From an uncultured Shewanella sp. (GTDB taxonomy: Bacteria; Pseudomonadota; Gammaproteobacteria; Enterobacterales; Shewanellaceae), in assembly GCA_947503555.1 (NCBI GenBank), contig CANNEE010000007.1, forward strand, positions 152,267-216,266: a DNA stretch of 64,000 nucleotides, read 5' to 3'. A model generated the notes under the pieces. The model worked only from the letters and a program-made list of their open reading frames with translations, made no database searches and had not been told where the DNA came from. The position numbers and the translations under genes were made by a program. Below are positions 9,734 to 16,618 of this stretch, in pieces (position 1 is the first letter of the stretch; every line of letters begins with the position of its first letter).

Positions 9734-10975
9734 ATGCCTGCCAATCAAGACCCTTGCGCTAAACCTAGCCTAATGCATCCTGAGCAAGCCATCCAAGAAT
9801 TACTTAAGCAAGTAGAAGCCCTAGATTGCCATGAAATCGTTTCCCTCTCCGATTCTCTAGGGCGTGTACTGGCAGAAGATTTAGCTTCGAGCATAGATTT
9901 ACCTCCTTTTAATAATTCAGCAATGGACGGCTATGCTTTTAACTTTGCCGATCTTCAGCAAGACAAGCCCCTCACCTTGGTTGGCCAATCCTTTGCAGGT
10001 CACCCCTATCAAGGCAAGTGCGAACCCAACACCTGTATTCGTATTATGACAGGCGCACCTGTACCGAGTGGCTATGACACAGTACAGATGCAAGAGAAAG
10101 TTGACGCTAAAGATGAGCAAATTTTTATTACGGCCCCAAAAGCTAAGGGAGCTAATGTAAGGTGCCGTGGTGAAGAAGTGACCACAGGCACTAAGGTACT
10201 GAGTGCTGGCACCCAAATTGGCGCTGCCGAAATGGGCGTATTAGCCACTATTGGCGCTAGCCAACTGAGAGTCACAAGACAGCTAAAAGTCGCTTTTTTC
10301 TCAACAGGCGATGAGCTTAGACCTATTGGCTCAGAACTGGCTCCAGGGCAAATTTACGACTCAAACCGTTACAGCATTCAAGGCCTACTGAGCCGCGCCA
10401 ATGTTGAATGGATAGATATGGGAGTCATTCAAGACGACCGTGAAGCCATTCGCCAAGCCTTTAGAAATGCAGCCGCCAGTGCCGATATGGTTATCACCTC
10501 AGGTGGCGTTTCTGTTGGCGATGCAGACTACACCAAGCAGATTTTGGATGAAGAGGGTGAAATCACCTTCTGGAAGCTGGCCATCAAACCCGGTAAACCC
10601 TTTGCCTTTGGCCGTATCGGCAAGGCTATTTTCTGTGGCTTACCTGGCAATCCAGTCTCATCTATGGTGACCTTCTATAAGCTGGTATGGCCGCTGATTA
10701 ACAAGATGCAAGGCCTGCCTCAGAGCCAACCTTTACAGCTCGAAGCTAAACTCACCACCGACATTCGCAAACTGCCGGGTCGCGTCGAATACCAAAGAGG
10801 CGTGCTGAGTCGTGAAAATGGCGAGCTCACCGTGGCTGTCACAGGTAGTCAGGGCTCTGGCATGCTGACCTCCATGAGTGTTGCCAACTGCTTTATTGTC
10901 CTTAGCCAAGAGCAGGAAAACGCCAAAGCAGGTGCACTAGTCACAGTCGAACCTTTTAATAGCGTTCTGTGCTAG
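9734..10975 (+). CDS. moeA: molybdopterin molybdenumtransferase
   Basis: MoeA inserts molybdate into adenylylated molybdopterin, the last common step in molybdenum cofactor synthesis. From the ATG at 9734 the protein has 413 residues, the normal length. This start has an AAGGA site 6 bases upstream and removes a non-conserved extension that an upstream start would add. Visible signatures are LPPFNNSAMDGYAF (about 58-71), the PVPSGYDTVQMQE block, the MoCF motif FFSTGDELRPIG with VITSGGVSVGDADYTKQ, and FCGLPGNPVSSMVTF. moeB follows 25 bases later on the same strand, so the two likely form one transcript. Confidence 0.96.
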   Translation: MPANQDPCAKPSLMHPEQAIQELLKQVEALDCHEIVSLSDSLGRVLAEDLASSIDLPPFNNSAMDGYAFNFADLQQDKPLTLVGQSFAGHPYQGKCEPNTCIRIMTGAPVPSGYDTVQMQEKVDAKDEQIFITAPKAKGANVRCRGEEVTTGTKVLSAGTQIGAAEMGVLATIGASQLRVTRQLKVAFFSTGDELRPIGSELAPGQIYDSNRYSIQGLLSRANVEWIDMGVIQDDREAIRQAFRNAAASADMVITSGGVSVGDADYTKQILDEEGEITFWKLAIKPGKPFAFGRIGKAIFCGLPGNPVSSMVTFYKLVWPLINKMQGLPQSQPLQLEAKLTTDIRKLPGRVEYQRGVLSRENGELTVAVTGSQGSGMLTSMSVANCFIVLSQEQENAKAGALVTVEPFNSVLC

Positions 10976-11000
10976 CAGGCTAAATACCAAGGAGCTGAGT

Positions 11001-11771
11001 ATGTCAAATAAACTAGAAGCAGAAATTCTCTCCGACGCAGAAATGCTAAGGTATAGCCGCCAAATCTCCATTAAGGCGATGGACTTTGAAGGGCAGGAGA
11101 AACTTAAACTTGCCAATGTCCTCGTCATTGGCGCCGGTGGTTTAGGTTGCACTGTGACCCAATACCTCGCAGTAGCTGGCGTTGGACGCATGACTCTAGT
11201 CGACTTTGATATCGTAGAAATATCCAATCTACAACGTCAGGTGCTACACCAAGATGCCAATGTGGGCCAAGCGAAAGTAGACTCAGCTCAAGAGACACTG
11301 ACTCAGCTTAATCCCCATATTCAAATCGATACCATCAATCGCGTACTCGACGATGATGAACTCACTGAGCTCGTTGCCAAACACACGCTAGTGATAGATT
11401 GTACTGACAACATTATGGTCAGAGAGCAACTCAACTTCGCTTGCTTTACCCATAAAGTGCCCTTTGTCTCTGGCGCAGCGATTCGTATGGAAGGCACAGT
11501 AACCGTATTTGATTACGCTGGCGATTCCCCTTGCTATCAGTGTTTTAGCCAACTCTTTGGCGAGCAGCAACTGACCTGTGTTGAATCTGGAATCTTAGCG
11601 CCAGTGGTGGGACTTATCGGCTGTATTCAAGCCACAGAGGCGATTAAGGTACTCACCAATATGGGTAAGCCTTTAATAGGCAAGTTGCTCATGGTCGATG
11701 CTATGACCATGGAGTTTAGGTCTATGAAGTTGGCCAAACGTCCACATTGCCAAGTGTGTGATACCGCCTAA
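11001..11771 (+). CDS. moeB: molybdopterin-synthase adenylyltransferase
   Basis: MoeB adenylates the C-terminal glycine of MoaD so that it can be thiocarboxylated for molybdopterin synthase. The 256 residues match MoeB rather than the longer rhodanese-fused MOCS3. The nucleotide-binding motif VLVIGAGGLGCTVTQYLA (about 35-52), the DFDIVEISNLQRQ motif, the DCTDN motif and two zinc-binding pairs (CYQC, about 175-178, and CQVC near the end) are all present. ThiF is a close paralogue, but adjacency to moeA supports MoeB. The matching MoaD, with a free Gly-Gly end, is encoded at 23088-23339. Confidence 0.95.
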   Translation: MSNKLEAEILSDAEMLRYSRQISIKAMDFEGQEKLKLANVLVIGAGGLGCTVTQYLAVAGVGRMTLVDFDIVEISNLQRQVLHQDANVGQAKVDSAQETLTQLNPHIQIDTINRVLDDDELTELVAKHTLVIDCTDNIMVREQLNFACFTHKVPFVSGAAIRMEGTVTVFDYAGDSPCYQCFSQLFGEQQLTCVESGILAPVVGLIGCIQATEAIKVLTNMGKPLIGKLLMVDAMTMEFRSMKLAKRPHCQVCDTA

Positions 11772-11778
11772 CACATTG

Positions 11779-11804
11779 AAAAGGACGCCTTGGCGTCCTT
11801 TTTA
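11779..11804 (+). terminator. terminator after moeB
   Basis: The hairpin AAGGACGCC-TT-GGCGTCCTT is followed by TTT, 8 bases past the moeB stop. The A run before it could also serve the opposite strand. Confidence 0.85.
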
Positions 11805-11819
11805 AATCCCTGAGTATTC

Positions 11820-11909
11820 TAGGGGCTGTTGATCTTTCAAGGTTGTTTTTGCGCGATTCAATGGCATTTTATCGCGCAAAAACTAATCAGCAAAGATCAA
11901 CAGCCCCTA
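11820..11909. repeat. IS630-like miniature inverted-repeat element, copy 1
   Basis: The 86-base core 11822-11907 begins GGGGCTGTTGATCTTT and ends AAAGATCAACAGCCCC, a perfect 16-base terminal inverted repeat. It is flanked on both sides by TA inside CTAG, the duplicated target of IS630/Tc1-mariner transposases. Inside, TTTTTGCGCGAT pairs with ATCGCGCAAAAA around an 11-base loop. There is no coding capacity. A second copy with nearly identical ends lies at 45671-45824. The element sits between the moeB terminator and the stop codon of the minus-strand anti-sigma gene, 2 bases away. Confidence 0.82.
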
Positions 11910-11910
11910 G

Positions 11911-12600
11911 TTATAACTGGCTGGCTTCGGCCATCAATAGCCCCTTCTCAACCCACAACCTAACTTGCACACCTTTAACCTGCAGTGTGAGTGGTGTTTC
12001 CCCTTTCTCTATATTGGGAATATCACCATACTTTTGTTCATCATAGCCCACTTGATAAAGCGTCACTTTACTCTCGTCTGTAGGAGCTTGGTAACGAATC
12101 TGCGCCGCACTCACGCCTTGAATAGAGCAATAACGTCCACCTAGCAAATGACCTTTAGTCAAAGGAAACTCATTTGAGAATGTCACAGAAAAATCGAGCT
12201 CAGTAAAATATCCCCTCAGGTCGTACAAGCTATTCGAGGTCACTTCCAAGGGTTTCATCTTGATATGATTCATAGCCACTTCATTGGCTATCTTCAAAGG
12301 TATATTACTATGACCCTGATTGAGCATGACTCCTATCACTAGCAAGATGCAAGCTGCTAACGCAAACCATCTTCCCCAAGCTTTGGTCTTAGTTTGTGTC
12401 AATTTGACTTGGCTGGCATTCGCCGAGGACTGAATAACTTCACTGCCTTCATGGGTTCCTATCTCAGCGGTGGCTTGATGGCCTAAGAGATGTTCAAATT
12501 TCTCTAATTGAGCCTCGCCCAATTTAGGCTGGCTAAAATAATCAGCACTGGCAGCCCTAAGCTTAAGCATCTCTTTGTTTTCCGTTTGCCCCTGTTTCAT
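11911..12600 (-). CDS. probable membrane anti-sigma factor of the bufferin operon
   Basis: A 229-residue protein with a soluble N-terminus (about 1-72), one membrane segment (WFALAACILLVIGVMLNQ, about 78-95) and a periplasmic C-terminal region of about 130 residues. That layout, N-in with a single span and directly downstream of an ECF sigma gene (15-base gap), is the usual anti-sigma arrangement. I see no zinc-finger HxxxCxxC motif, so it is not a ZAS-type protein. The function is inferred from position only. The stop codon is immediately outside miniature element copy 1, so that insertion may have trimmed the native terminator, but the reading frame ends outside the element. Confidence 0.6.
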   Translation of the reverse strand: MKQGQTENKEMLKLRAASADYFSQPKLGEAQLEKFEHLLGHQATAEIGTHEGSEVIQSSANASQVKLTQTKTKAWGRWFALAACILLVIGVMLNQGHSNIPLKIANEVAMNHIKMKPLEVTSNSLYDLRGYFTELDFSVTFSNEFPLTKGHLLGGRYCSIQGVSAAQIRYQAPTDESKVTLYQVGYDEQKYGDIPNIEKGETPLTLQVKGVQVRLWVEKGLLMAEASQL

Positions 12601-12615
12601 CTCTATGTCCTCTAC

Positions 12616-13095
12616 TCACAATGCCTTATTGGCAACATCAGTGATCCCTGACATGGCTGCCGCCTTATGCTTAATACGATGCAATCTCGATAATATGGTT
12701 CCTCTTGGCTGCTCGAGTTCATGGGCAATTTCACTGGCACTATACCCATCAACGGCCCAAAGATAGAGCACCTCTCTCTCTGCAGTATTAAGCTCTTCTA
12801 CCACCAGAGAGATTAAATCTTGTTGGATCTGCATCTCTTCTAAGCTTATCTCATCAAGCAGAATTGGCATACCTTCCTCTAGAGGTTCAAAGGCGACTCG
12901 CTGATGACGCCGGCAATTATCAATAAACTGATTGCGTACGATGCGCCTCATATAAGGATGGGAATAACTCTGGCTCTTACCTCGGCTAAGCCAATTCTCT
13001 AACGAAGCTTGTAAGAGATCTTCTGCCTTCTCAGTATCTCGAGTCAGCATGACACAATAGCGAAATAACGCCTGTAGTTGATCTCTATCTATCAT
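12616..13095 (-). CDS. ECF-family RNA polymerase sigma factor
   Basis: A 159-residue group IV sigma factor. Region 2 is visible as ALFRYCVMLTRDTEKAEDLL followed by the MRRIVRNQFIDNCRRHQR helix (about 60-78). Region 4 is NTAEREVLYLWAVDGYSASEIAHELEQPRGTILSRLHRIKHK (about 105-146), a clear helix-turn-helix. I chose the ATG at 13095, which has AAGGGAT 5 bases upstream; an earlier in-frame ATG at 13140 would add a non-conserved tail lying inside the preceding gene. The gene overlaps the DUF2063 C-terminal fragment by 11 bases. It likely drives its own operon, as ECF factors linked to DUF2282/DUF692 genes do elsewhere. Confidence 0.9.
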   Translation of the reverse strand: MIDRDQLQALFRYCVMLTRDTEKAEDLLQASLENWLSRGKSQSYSHPYMRRIVRNQFIDNCRRHQRVAFEPLEEGMPILLDEISLEEMQIQQDLISLVVEELNTAEREVLYLWAVDGYSASEIAHELEQPRGTILSRLHRIKHKAAAMSGITDVANKAL

Positions 13096-13630
13096 GCTTA
13101 TCCCTTGTGTGATAACGCGATGGCAATGTCTCTGAATCAAGTGTAAAACCTATCACCCAGTTTGCTGCAATCGCATCTTGTAGCAGGGTCATATCATGCT
13201 CAGCAGCAAGGAGCTCCCCCAAGCTTTTACCTTGCTTGATATCCTTAAGTAGCCGATAGTAAGTATCTGATACGCTCTGGGGCATGCCGTGATATTGACG
13301 GCGACTCACGACAATAAATTCAGCTTTGGCCTGAATATTCACTGGCTCTCGTTGTGAACTTGCTACAGGGCTACCATGACTCTTTTGCTCCTTATGCCAG
13401 TCTTGCCACAGCGCCATCACTTGATACTGGCATGCAAGCAAACTGATATCCGCACTCAAGACGAAACGCATTTGAGCCTGCTGCTCACCAGTTAACTCTG
13501 CCATTTCACTAATCGGGCGTGCTCGCGTGTTTTCAGCGTAATAAGCTTGATGAATACACCACTCTAATTGAGCTAAATCCCCTAGGTAATCAAAGCCAAT
13601 AAATGCTTCATGCTCTTGACTTAAGCTCAT
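13085..13630 (-). CDS. DUF2063 (BufC-type) protein, C-terminal part after in-frame TGA
   Basis: This 181-residue frame is the second half of a DUF2063 protein. FDYLGDLAQLEWCIHQAYYAENTRARP (shown by its core, LGDLAQLEWCIHQAYYA) is the block that normally follows the N-terminal domain in one chain. It is in the same frame as the upstream half: that half ends CAG TGA, and one codon (ATC) later comes the ATG used here. No good ribosome site precedes this ATG, so translation would need termination-reinitiation or readthrough. The rest is a mixed fold with a second DUF2063-like repeat ending near FTLDSETLPSRYH. Either the gene is broken by one nonsense change or it has become a two-subunit protein. 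Confidence 0.72.
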   Translation of the reverse strand: MSLSQEHEAFIGFDYLGDLAQLEWCIHQAYYAENTRARPISEMAELTGEQQAQMRFVLSADISLLACQYQVMALWQDWHKEQKSHGSPVASSQREPVNIQAKAEFIVVSRRQYHGMPQSVSDTYYRLLKDIKQGKSLGELLAAEHDMTLLQDAIAANWVIGFTLDSETLPSRYHTRDKHDR

Positions 13631-13633
13631 GAT

Positions 13634-13930
13634 TCACTGACAAATAAAATGACTAAATTCTGAGCCATACTGGTTTAAATTGGCTTGGGTTAAAGGATTA
13701 GCTAGAGCATAAGCTTGGCAAAATTGCTCAAAACATTTCTGCCCTAGTATTCGTAAGCATAGAGGAAACCGTGCTGCCAATACCCCCATTAGAGCCTGCA
13801 GATTATTATTGCGATAAATATCGATTCGCACTTGATGCTCAGGTTGAACAAACCCGTTAAACCGTCGCGAGGCTTGCTTGGGCTCAGTCAAGATCTCGAC
13901 AAAGCTTTGCTGCCAATCGACTAAGCGCAT
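13634..13930 (-). CDS. DUF2063 (BufC-type) protein, N-terminal part ending at in-frame TGA
   Basis: This is the N-terminal DUF2063 domain, 98 residues: LVDWQQSFVEILTE, IDIYRNNNLQALMGVLAARFP and LNQYGSEFSHFICQ follow the family pattern (WQ...F, YR.N....L...L...FP, YG..F..F). In bufferin-type operons the DUF2063 protein delivers the peptide to the DUF692 enzyme. The start overlaps the DUF692 gene by 10 bases, a normal operon overlap. Family members continue to about 250-280 residues in one chain. Here a TGA at 13634-13636 stops it, and the continuation lies in frame immediately after. Reading through would give about 281 residues. Confidence 0.78.
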   Translation of the reverse strand: MRLVDWQQSFVEILTEPKQASRRFNGFVQPEHQVRIDIYRNNNLQALMGVLAARFPLCLRILGQKCFEQFCQAYALANPLTQANLNQYGSEFSHFICQ

Positions 13931-14793
13931 CTATCACCTCGCTTCATTTGTCGCACTACAGAATTTGATCTCGCTGAGTCTAAAATAGACTTGGCGAGTG
14001 TCATTTCCTGTAACAATCGCTCGAGGCTTGGCAGCTCGTTATCCCATTCAATCATGCTAGGAATGGCGCCATGAGATGCGATAAATTCCTTAAACATTTG
14101 CCACACTCGTGCATCAACAGGGTTGTTATGAGCATCGAGCAGATAGTCCCCTTTGTCATCAAATCCCGCCAAGTGAATCTGCCTCACTCTAGAGACAGGG
14201 ATCTGCTGCATAAAGTGTTCAACTGATAAATTCAAATTAGTGCAAGTCACAAACACATTATTGATGTCGAGCAATAGATAACAATCAGCTTCGCTGGCGA
14301 CGGCGGCCAAAAACTCTGCTTCATTCATCTCGTTAAACTGACAACTCAAATAGGTAGACACATTTTCCAGCAGAATCCTTTCCCCCAAAAAGTCTTGTAC
14401 TTGCACAATACGCTGTGCCATGTGCAGAACTGCCTCTTGAGTATAGGGAAGCGGTAATAAATCAGGGACATTGCGTCCTCCATAGCCGGAAAAGCTGGCA
14501 TGCTCTGAATACCACACTGCACCTGTTTGCGCCTTTAACAGGCGTATTCTTTCGAGATAGTTCAAATCGATTGGATCTATACCGCCAAGCGATAATCCCA
14601 CACCATGAAAAACTAACGGATACCGCTCGGCTAGCTCATGCAGAATCGCAGCATTCAAACCACCATCGACCAGCCAATTGTCCACCAGCAACTCAAACCA
14701 AGGGGCTAATCGCTCATCGCTCGCCAGCACTTGCTCAACATGGGGCAAGCGCAGGCCGATACCTGCACCCGCTATCTTATGAGCAGTGCTCAT
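13921..14793 (-). CDS. DUF692 multinuclear non-haem iron oxidative enzyme (BufB/MNIO type)
   Basis: A 290-residue TIM-barrel enzyme of the DUF692 family (MbnB, TglH, BufB relatives), which modifies cysteines of a ribosomal peptide using a multi-iron centre. Metal-ligand motifs are all visible: FHGVGLSLGG, WYSEHASFSG, LENVSTYL, LLDINNVFV with CTN, QIHLAGFDDKG, and IEWDNELPS near the end. The ATG directly follows the stop of the DUF2282 gene (TAAATG), so the two are coupled. The partner DUF2063 gene overlaps downstream. The substrate is most likely the adjacent DUF2282 protein, by analogy with bufferins that bind copper. Confidence 0.92.
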   Translation of the reverse strand: MSTAHKIAGAGIGLRLPHVEQVLASDERLAPWFELLVDNWLVDGGLNAAILHELAERYPLVFHGVGLSLGGIDPIDLNYLERIRLLKAQTGAVWYSEHASFSGYGGRNVPDLLPLPYTQEAVLHMAQRIVQVQDFLGERILLENVSTYLSCQFNEMNEAEFLAAVASEADCYLLLDINNVFVTCTNLNLSVEHFMQQIPVSRVRQIHLAGFDDKGDYLLDAHNNPVDARVWQMFKEFIASHGAIPSMIEWDNELPSLERLLQEMTLAKSILDSARSNSVVRQMKRGDRCA

Positions 14794-15081
14794 TTAACTT
14801 TTCTTCGCTGGTTTGACTTTTTTCACCACCCCACCAGTGATCTTTTCACAGGTTCCGGCTGGCACATACACCCACTCTGTGTCTAAATTATCTTCCTTGG
14901 CCTGACCCGCACAGCCATGACTACCATCTAATGCACCACAATCATTAGCCCCAGCTTTGGCAATCCCAGCACATTTTTCCCATTGCTTAGGCTGATCGGG
15001 TACCGCATTAGCGTTTGCTGCCACACCCGCTGCAAGTAAACCAGCTACCGTCATAGATAACGCTTTATTAGTTGACTTCAT
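14794..15081 (-). CDS. DUF2282 bufferin precursor (BufA1-like)
   Basis: A 95-residue exported precursor. The signal peptide is [21 protein letters not shown] (split as [11 protein letters not shown] and [10 protein letters not shown], about 6-26). The mature part has four cysteines in the DUF2282 pattern: [23 protein letters not shown] and [13 protein letters not shown]. In characterised relatives the two central cysteines are modified by the DUF692 enzyme and bind copper. The C-terminus is lysine-rich (KKVKPAKKS). The start has GAGGA 7 bases upstream. It is the first gene of the operon bufA-bufB-bufC(split)-sigma-anti-sigma. Confidence 0.9.
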   Translation of the reverse strand: MKSTNKALSMTVAGLLAAGVAANANAVPDQPKQWEKCAGIAKAGANDCGALDGSHGCAGQAKEDNLDTEWVYVPAGTCEKITGGVVKKVKPAKKS

Positions 15082-15115
15082 TTTTTTATCCTCGAATACA
15101 AAGGTGAATCATTCT

Positions 15116-15132
15116 TAATGCACTATGCATTA
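15116..15132. promoter_or_regulatory. palindrome between bufA and divergent gene
   Basis: A perfect 7+7 palindrome, TAATGCA-CTA-TGCATTA, lies 35 bases upstream of the DUF2282 start and 68 bases upstream of the divergent gene at 15200. It could be an operator or overlap a promoter. No factor is identified. Confidence 0.3.
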
Positions 15133-15199
15133 GCTATAACGTTTAGTTGGCTTTTTTGATTGCATCAACAAATAAAAATATTTGAATAGGAGAGAATCC

Positions 15200-15577
15200 A
15201 TGAGTAGCCCGATTGGCGGCTTTTATTTAGCCGCTCAACAAAGACAAAAACAGCGCCAAGCCGAAAACCAAGCAAGAGTGCCACTGCTATTAGCCATGCA
15301 GCTATTGATGAACGACAATGAAATCATCAAGTTGGAAGAAAGAATTCACCTTGGGGAAGAACATGAAATAAACCTGCATCAAACTCGACTACAAATTAGA
15401 ACTCAGCAACTTGAATCAAACTTAATTCAATTGGATCTGACCCTTGGCCTAGGGGAAACACCCGCTGAAACAAGTATGCAACAAAGTTTAACTGTGGCTT
15501 TAAATGAGTATCTATCGAGTCTTATGGCAGAAGATGAGCGCTATCAGCTTAAGGTTAAAATAACGCCGGAGACTTAA
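15200..15577 (+). CDS. hypothetical helical protein divergent from the bufferin operon
   Basis: A 125-residue soluble protein I do not recognise. It is rich in Gln and Glu, with a probable helical hairpin (about residues 30-85: NDNEIIKLEERIHLGEEHEI onward), no signal peptide, no cysteine and no membrane segment. The ATG at 15200 is chosen because AGGAGAG lies 7 bases upstream; an in-frame TTG at 15182 would place the ribosome site inside the gene. It is transcribed away from the DUF2282 gene across a 118-base gap, so shared regulation is possible but not shown. Confidence 0.6.
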   Translation: MSSPIGGFYLAAQQRQKQRQAENQARVPLLLAMQLLMNDNEIIKLEERIHLGEEHEINLHQTRLQIRTQQLESNLIQLDLTLGLGETPAETSMQQSLTVALNEYLSSLMAEDERYQLKVKITPET

Positions 15578-15671
15578 ATCTATGTCAGTTTGATAAATCT
15601 GGATGAGATTGCAGCCAACTGGCCGCTTTTGTTATATTTCCCTCCTTAAATTTATGATACCGAGAGTTCCA

Positions 15672-16232
15672 ATGCAGTCCGTTACCACTCATAAACATAA
15701 AGGCTTTACCCTCATAGAACTTGTGGTCGTCATTATCGTACTCGTAGTGTTAGCCGTCACTGCACTGCCTAAGTTTATCAACCTTGCTGATGATGCTTAT
15801 CTTGCACGCTTTAACGCAACTCAAGGCGCCTTTGAAAGTGCAATGAAACAGGCTCACGCCAAATGGCTCACTTCAGGCAGCCCTGCTCCCGCAAATGCAA
15901 CTGACTTAATAGAAGCCTTGGACTTCAACAGTTTGGGCTACCCAGCGGGCACTGATAATGGTACTCAAGTCAGCTCTGAAGCAGACTGCAAAGCAATATT
16001 TGACTCGCTGTTACAACTCGATGGCATGACTACTGCGATACCTGCGGGCGACGGACCCGGCATCAAGAACCTTCCAGTAGAAGTCGACTGGGCCGTGACC
16101 AATAACAGTAATATCTGTTATTACACCTATGTGCCTCAATCCAGAGAAGTGGGCTTTAACGCTAGACAGCTAAGATACTATTACACGACTGGAGAATATG
16201 GCGAATTTGCCGCAGGTTATACACTGCAATAA
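15672..16232 (+). CDS. MSHA-type type IV pilin-like protein (prepilin)
   Basis: A type IV prepilin of 186 residues from the ATG at 15672. The short basic leader MQSVTTHKHKG is followed by FTLIELVVVIIVLVVLAVTA, the class III signal cut between Gly and Phe, with Glu at position +5. The rest resembles MSHA pilins: PKFINLADDAYLARFNATQG, and a C-terminal loop bounded by two cysteines (EADCKAIF and SNICYYTY). An alternative in-frame ATG lies at 15654. No pilus-assembly or prepilin-peptidase genes are nearby, so it is an orphan pilin served by a machine encoded elsewhere. It may be a minor pilin or an adhesin tip component. Confidence 0.87.
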   Translation: MQSVTTHKHKGFTLIELVVVIIVLVVLAVTALPKFINLADDAYLARFNATQGAFESAMKQAHAKWLTSGSPAPANATDLIEALDFNSLGYPAGTDNGTQVSSEADCKAIFDSLLQLDGMTTAIPAGDGPGIKNLPVEVDWAVTNNSNICYYTYVPQSREVGFNARQLRYYYTTGEYGEFAAGYTLQ

Positions 16233-16251
16233 TCTGCGAAAGCAACAGTAT

Positions 16252-16410
16252 TTACTCGGTGCTAGCTAACTCGATTTCTTTATTCCCTTGCTCATCAGCT
16301 AGCGCTTCCCGCTCAGCCTTAGAGACATAAGCAGGCTTATTGCTATTGCGATTCTTAGTCTTTTTGGTCTTCGCCTTGTGCTTGAGGGTAATTTTCTTAA
16401 CACGATTCAT
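16252..16410 (-). CDS. small basic DUF2986-like protein
   Basis: A 52-residue protein, MNRVKKITLKHKAKTKKTKN at the N-terminus, then SNKPAYVSKAEREALADE. The lysine-rich start and the KP-Y-SKAER motif match the small DUF2986 proteins of Shewanella and Vibrio, whose function is unknown. It lies on the minus strand directly downstream of the Pmp3-like gene (5-base gap), so both are probably one transcript. It ends 20 bases from the convergent pilin stop. Its charge suggests nucleic-acid or ribosome association, but that is only inference. Confidence 0.75.
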   Translation of the reverse strand: MNRVKKITLKHKAKTKKTKNRNSNKPAYVSKAEREALADEQGNKEIELASTE

Positions 16411-16415
16411 GGTGA

Positions 16416-16583
16416 TTACTCTTCTCTAAACACCAAATACAGGGCATGTAATATTCCCGGGAAAATAAAGAAAATACACAAAATGATGTTGATAAGCAGA
16501 TGCTTACCCACACCTTCCTTTAAGAACACGGCTAAAGGTGCAAAGAGTATCGAGATGATGACCAGCAGTATTTTATTATCCAT
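16416..16583 (-). CDS. YqaE/Pmp3-family small membrane protein
   Basis: A 55-residue protein with two hydrophobic segments: ILLVIISILFAPLAVFLKEG (about 5-24) and LLINIILCIFFIFPGILHAL (about 29-48), ending LVFREE. The first-helix APLAVFLKEG-G and second-helix PGILHALY motifs are characteristic of the Pmp3/YqaE stress-response proteolipid family, which is linked to membrane potential and salt or cold tolerance in other organisms. It precedes the DUF2986-like gene and is likely co-transcribed with it. Confidence 0.85.
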   Translation of the reverse strand: MDNKILLVIISILFAPLAVFLKEGVGKHLLINIILCIFFIFPGILHALYLVFREE

Positions 16584-16618
16584 TGTTTTTCTTTCCTATT
16601 TCTAAGCCTAGCTATTTG

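Noticed and set aside
13085-13930. Selenocysteine at the in-frame TGA
   Set aside because: The bases right after the TGA give only a weak four-pair stem (GCTT/AAGC) and not a bacterial SECIS. DUF2063 proteins are not known selenoproteins. Left as a remote possibility only.
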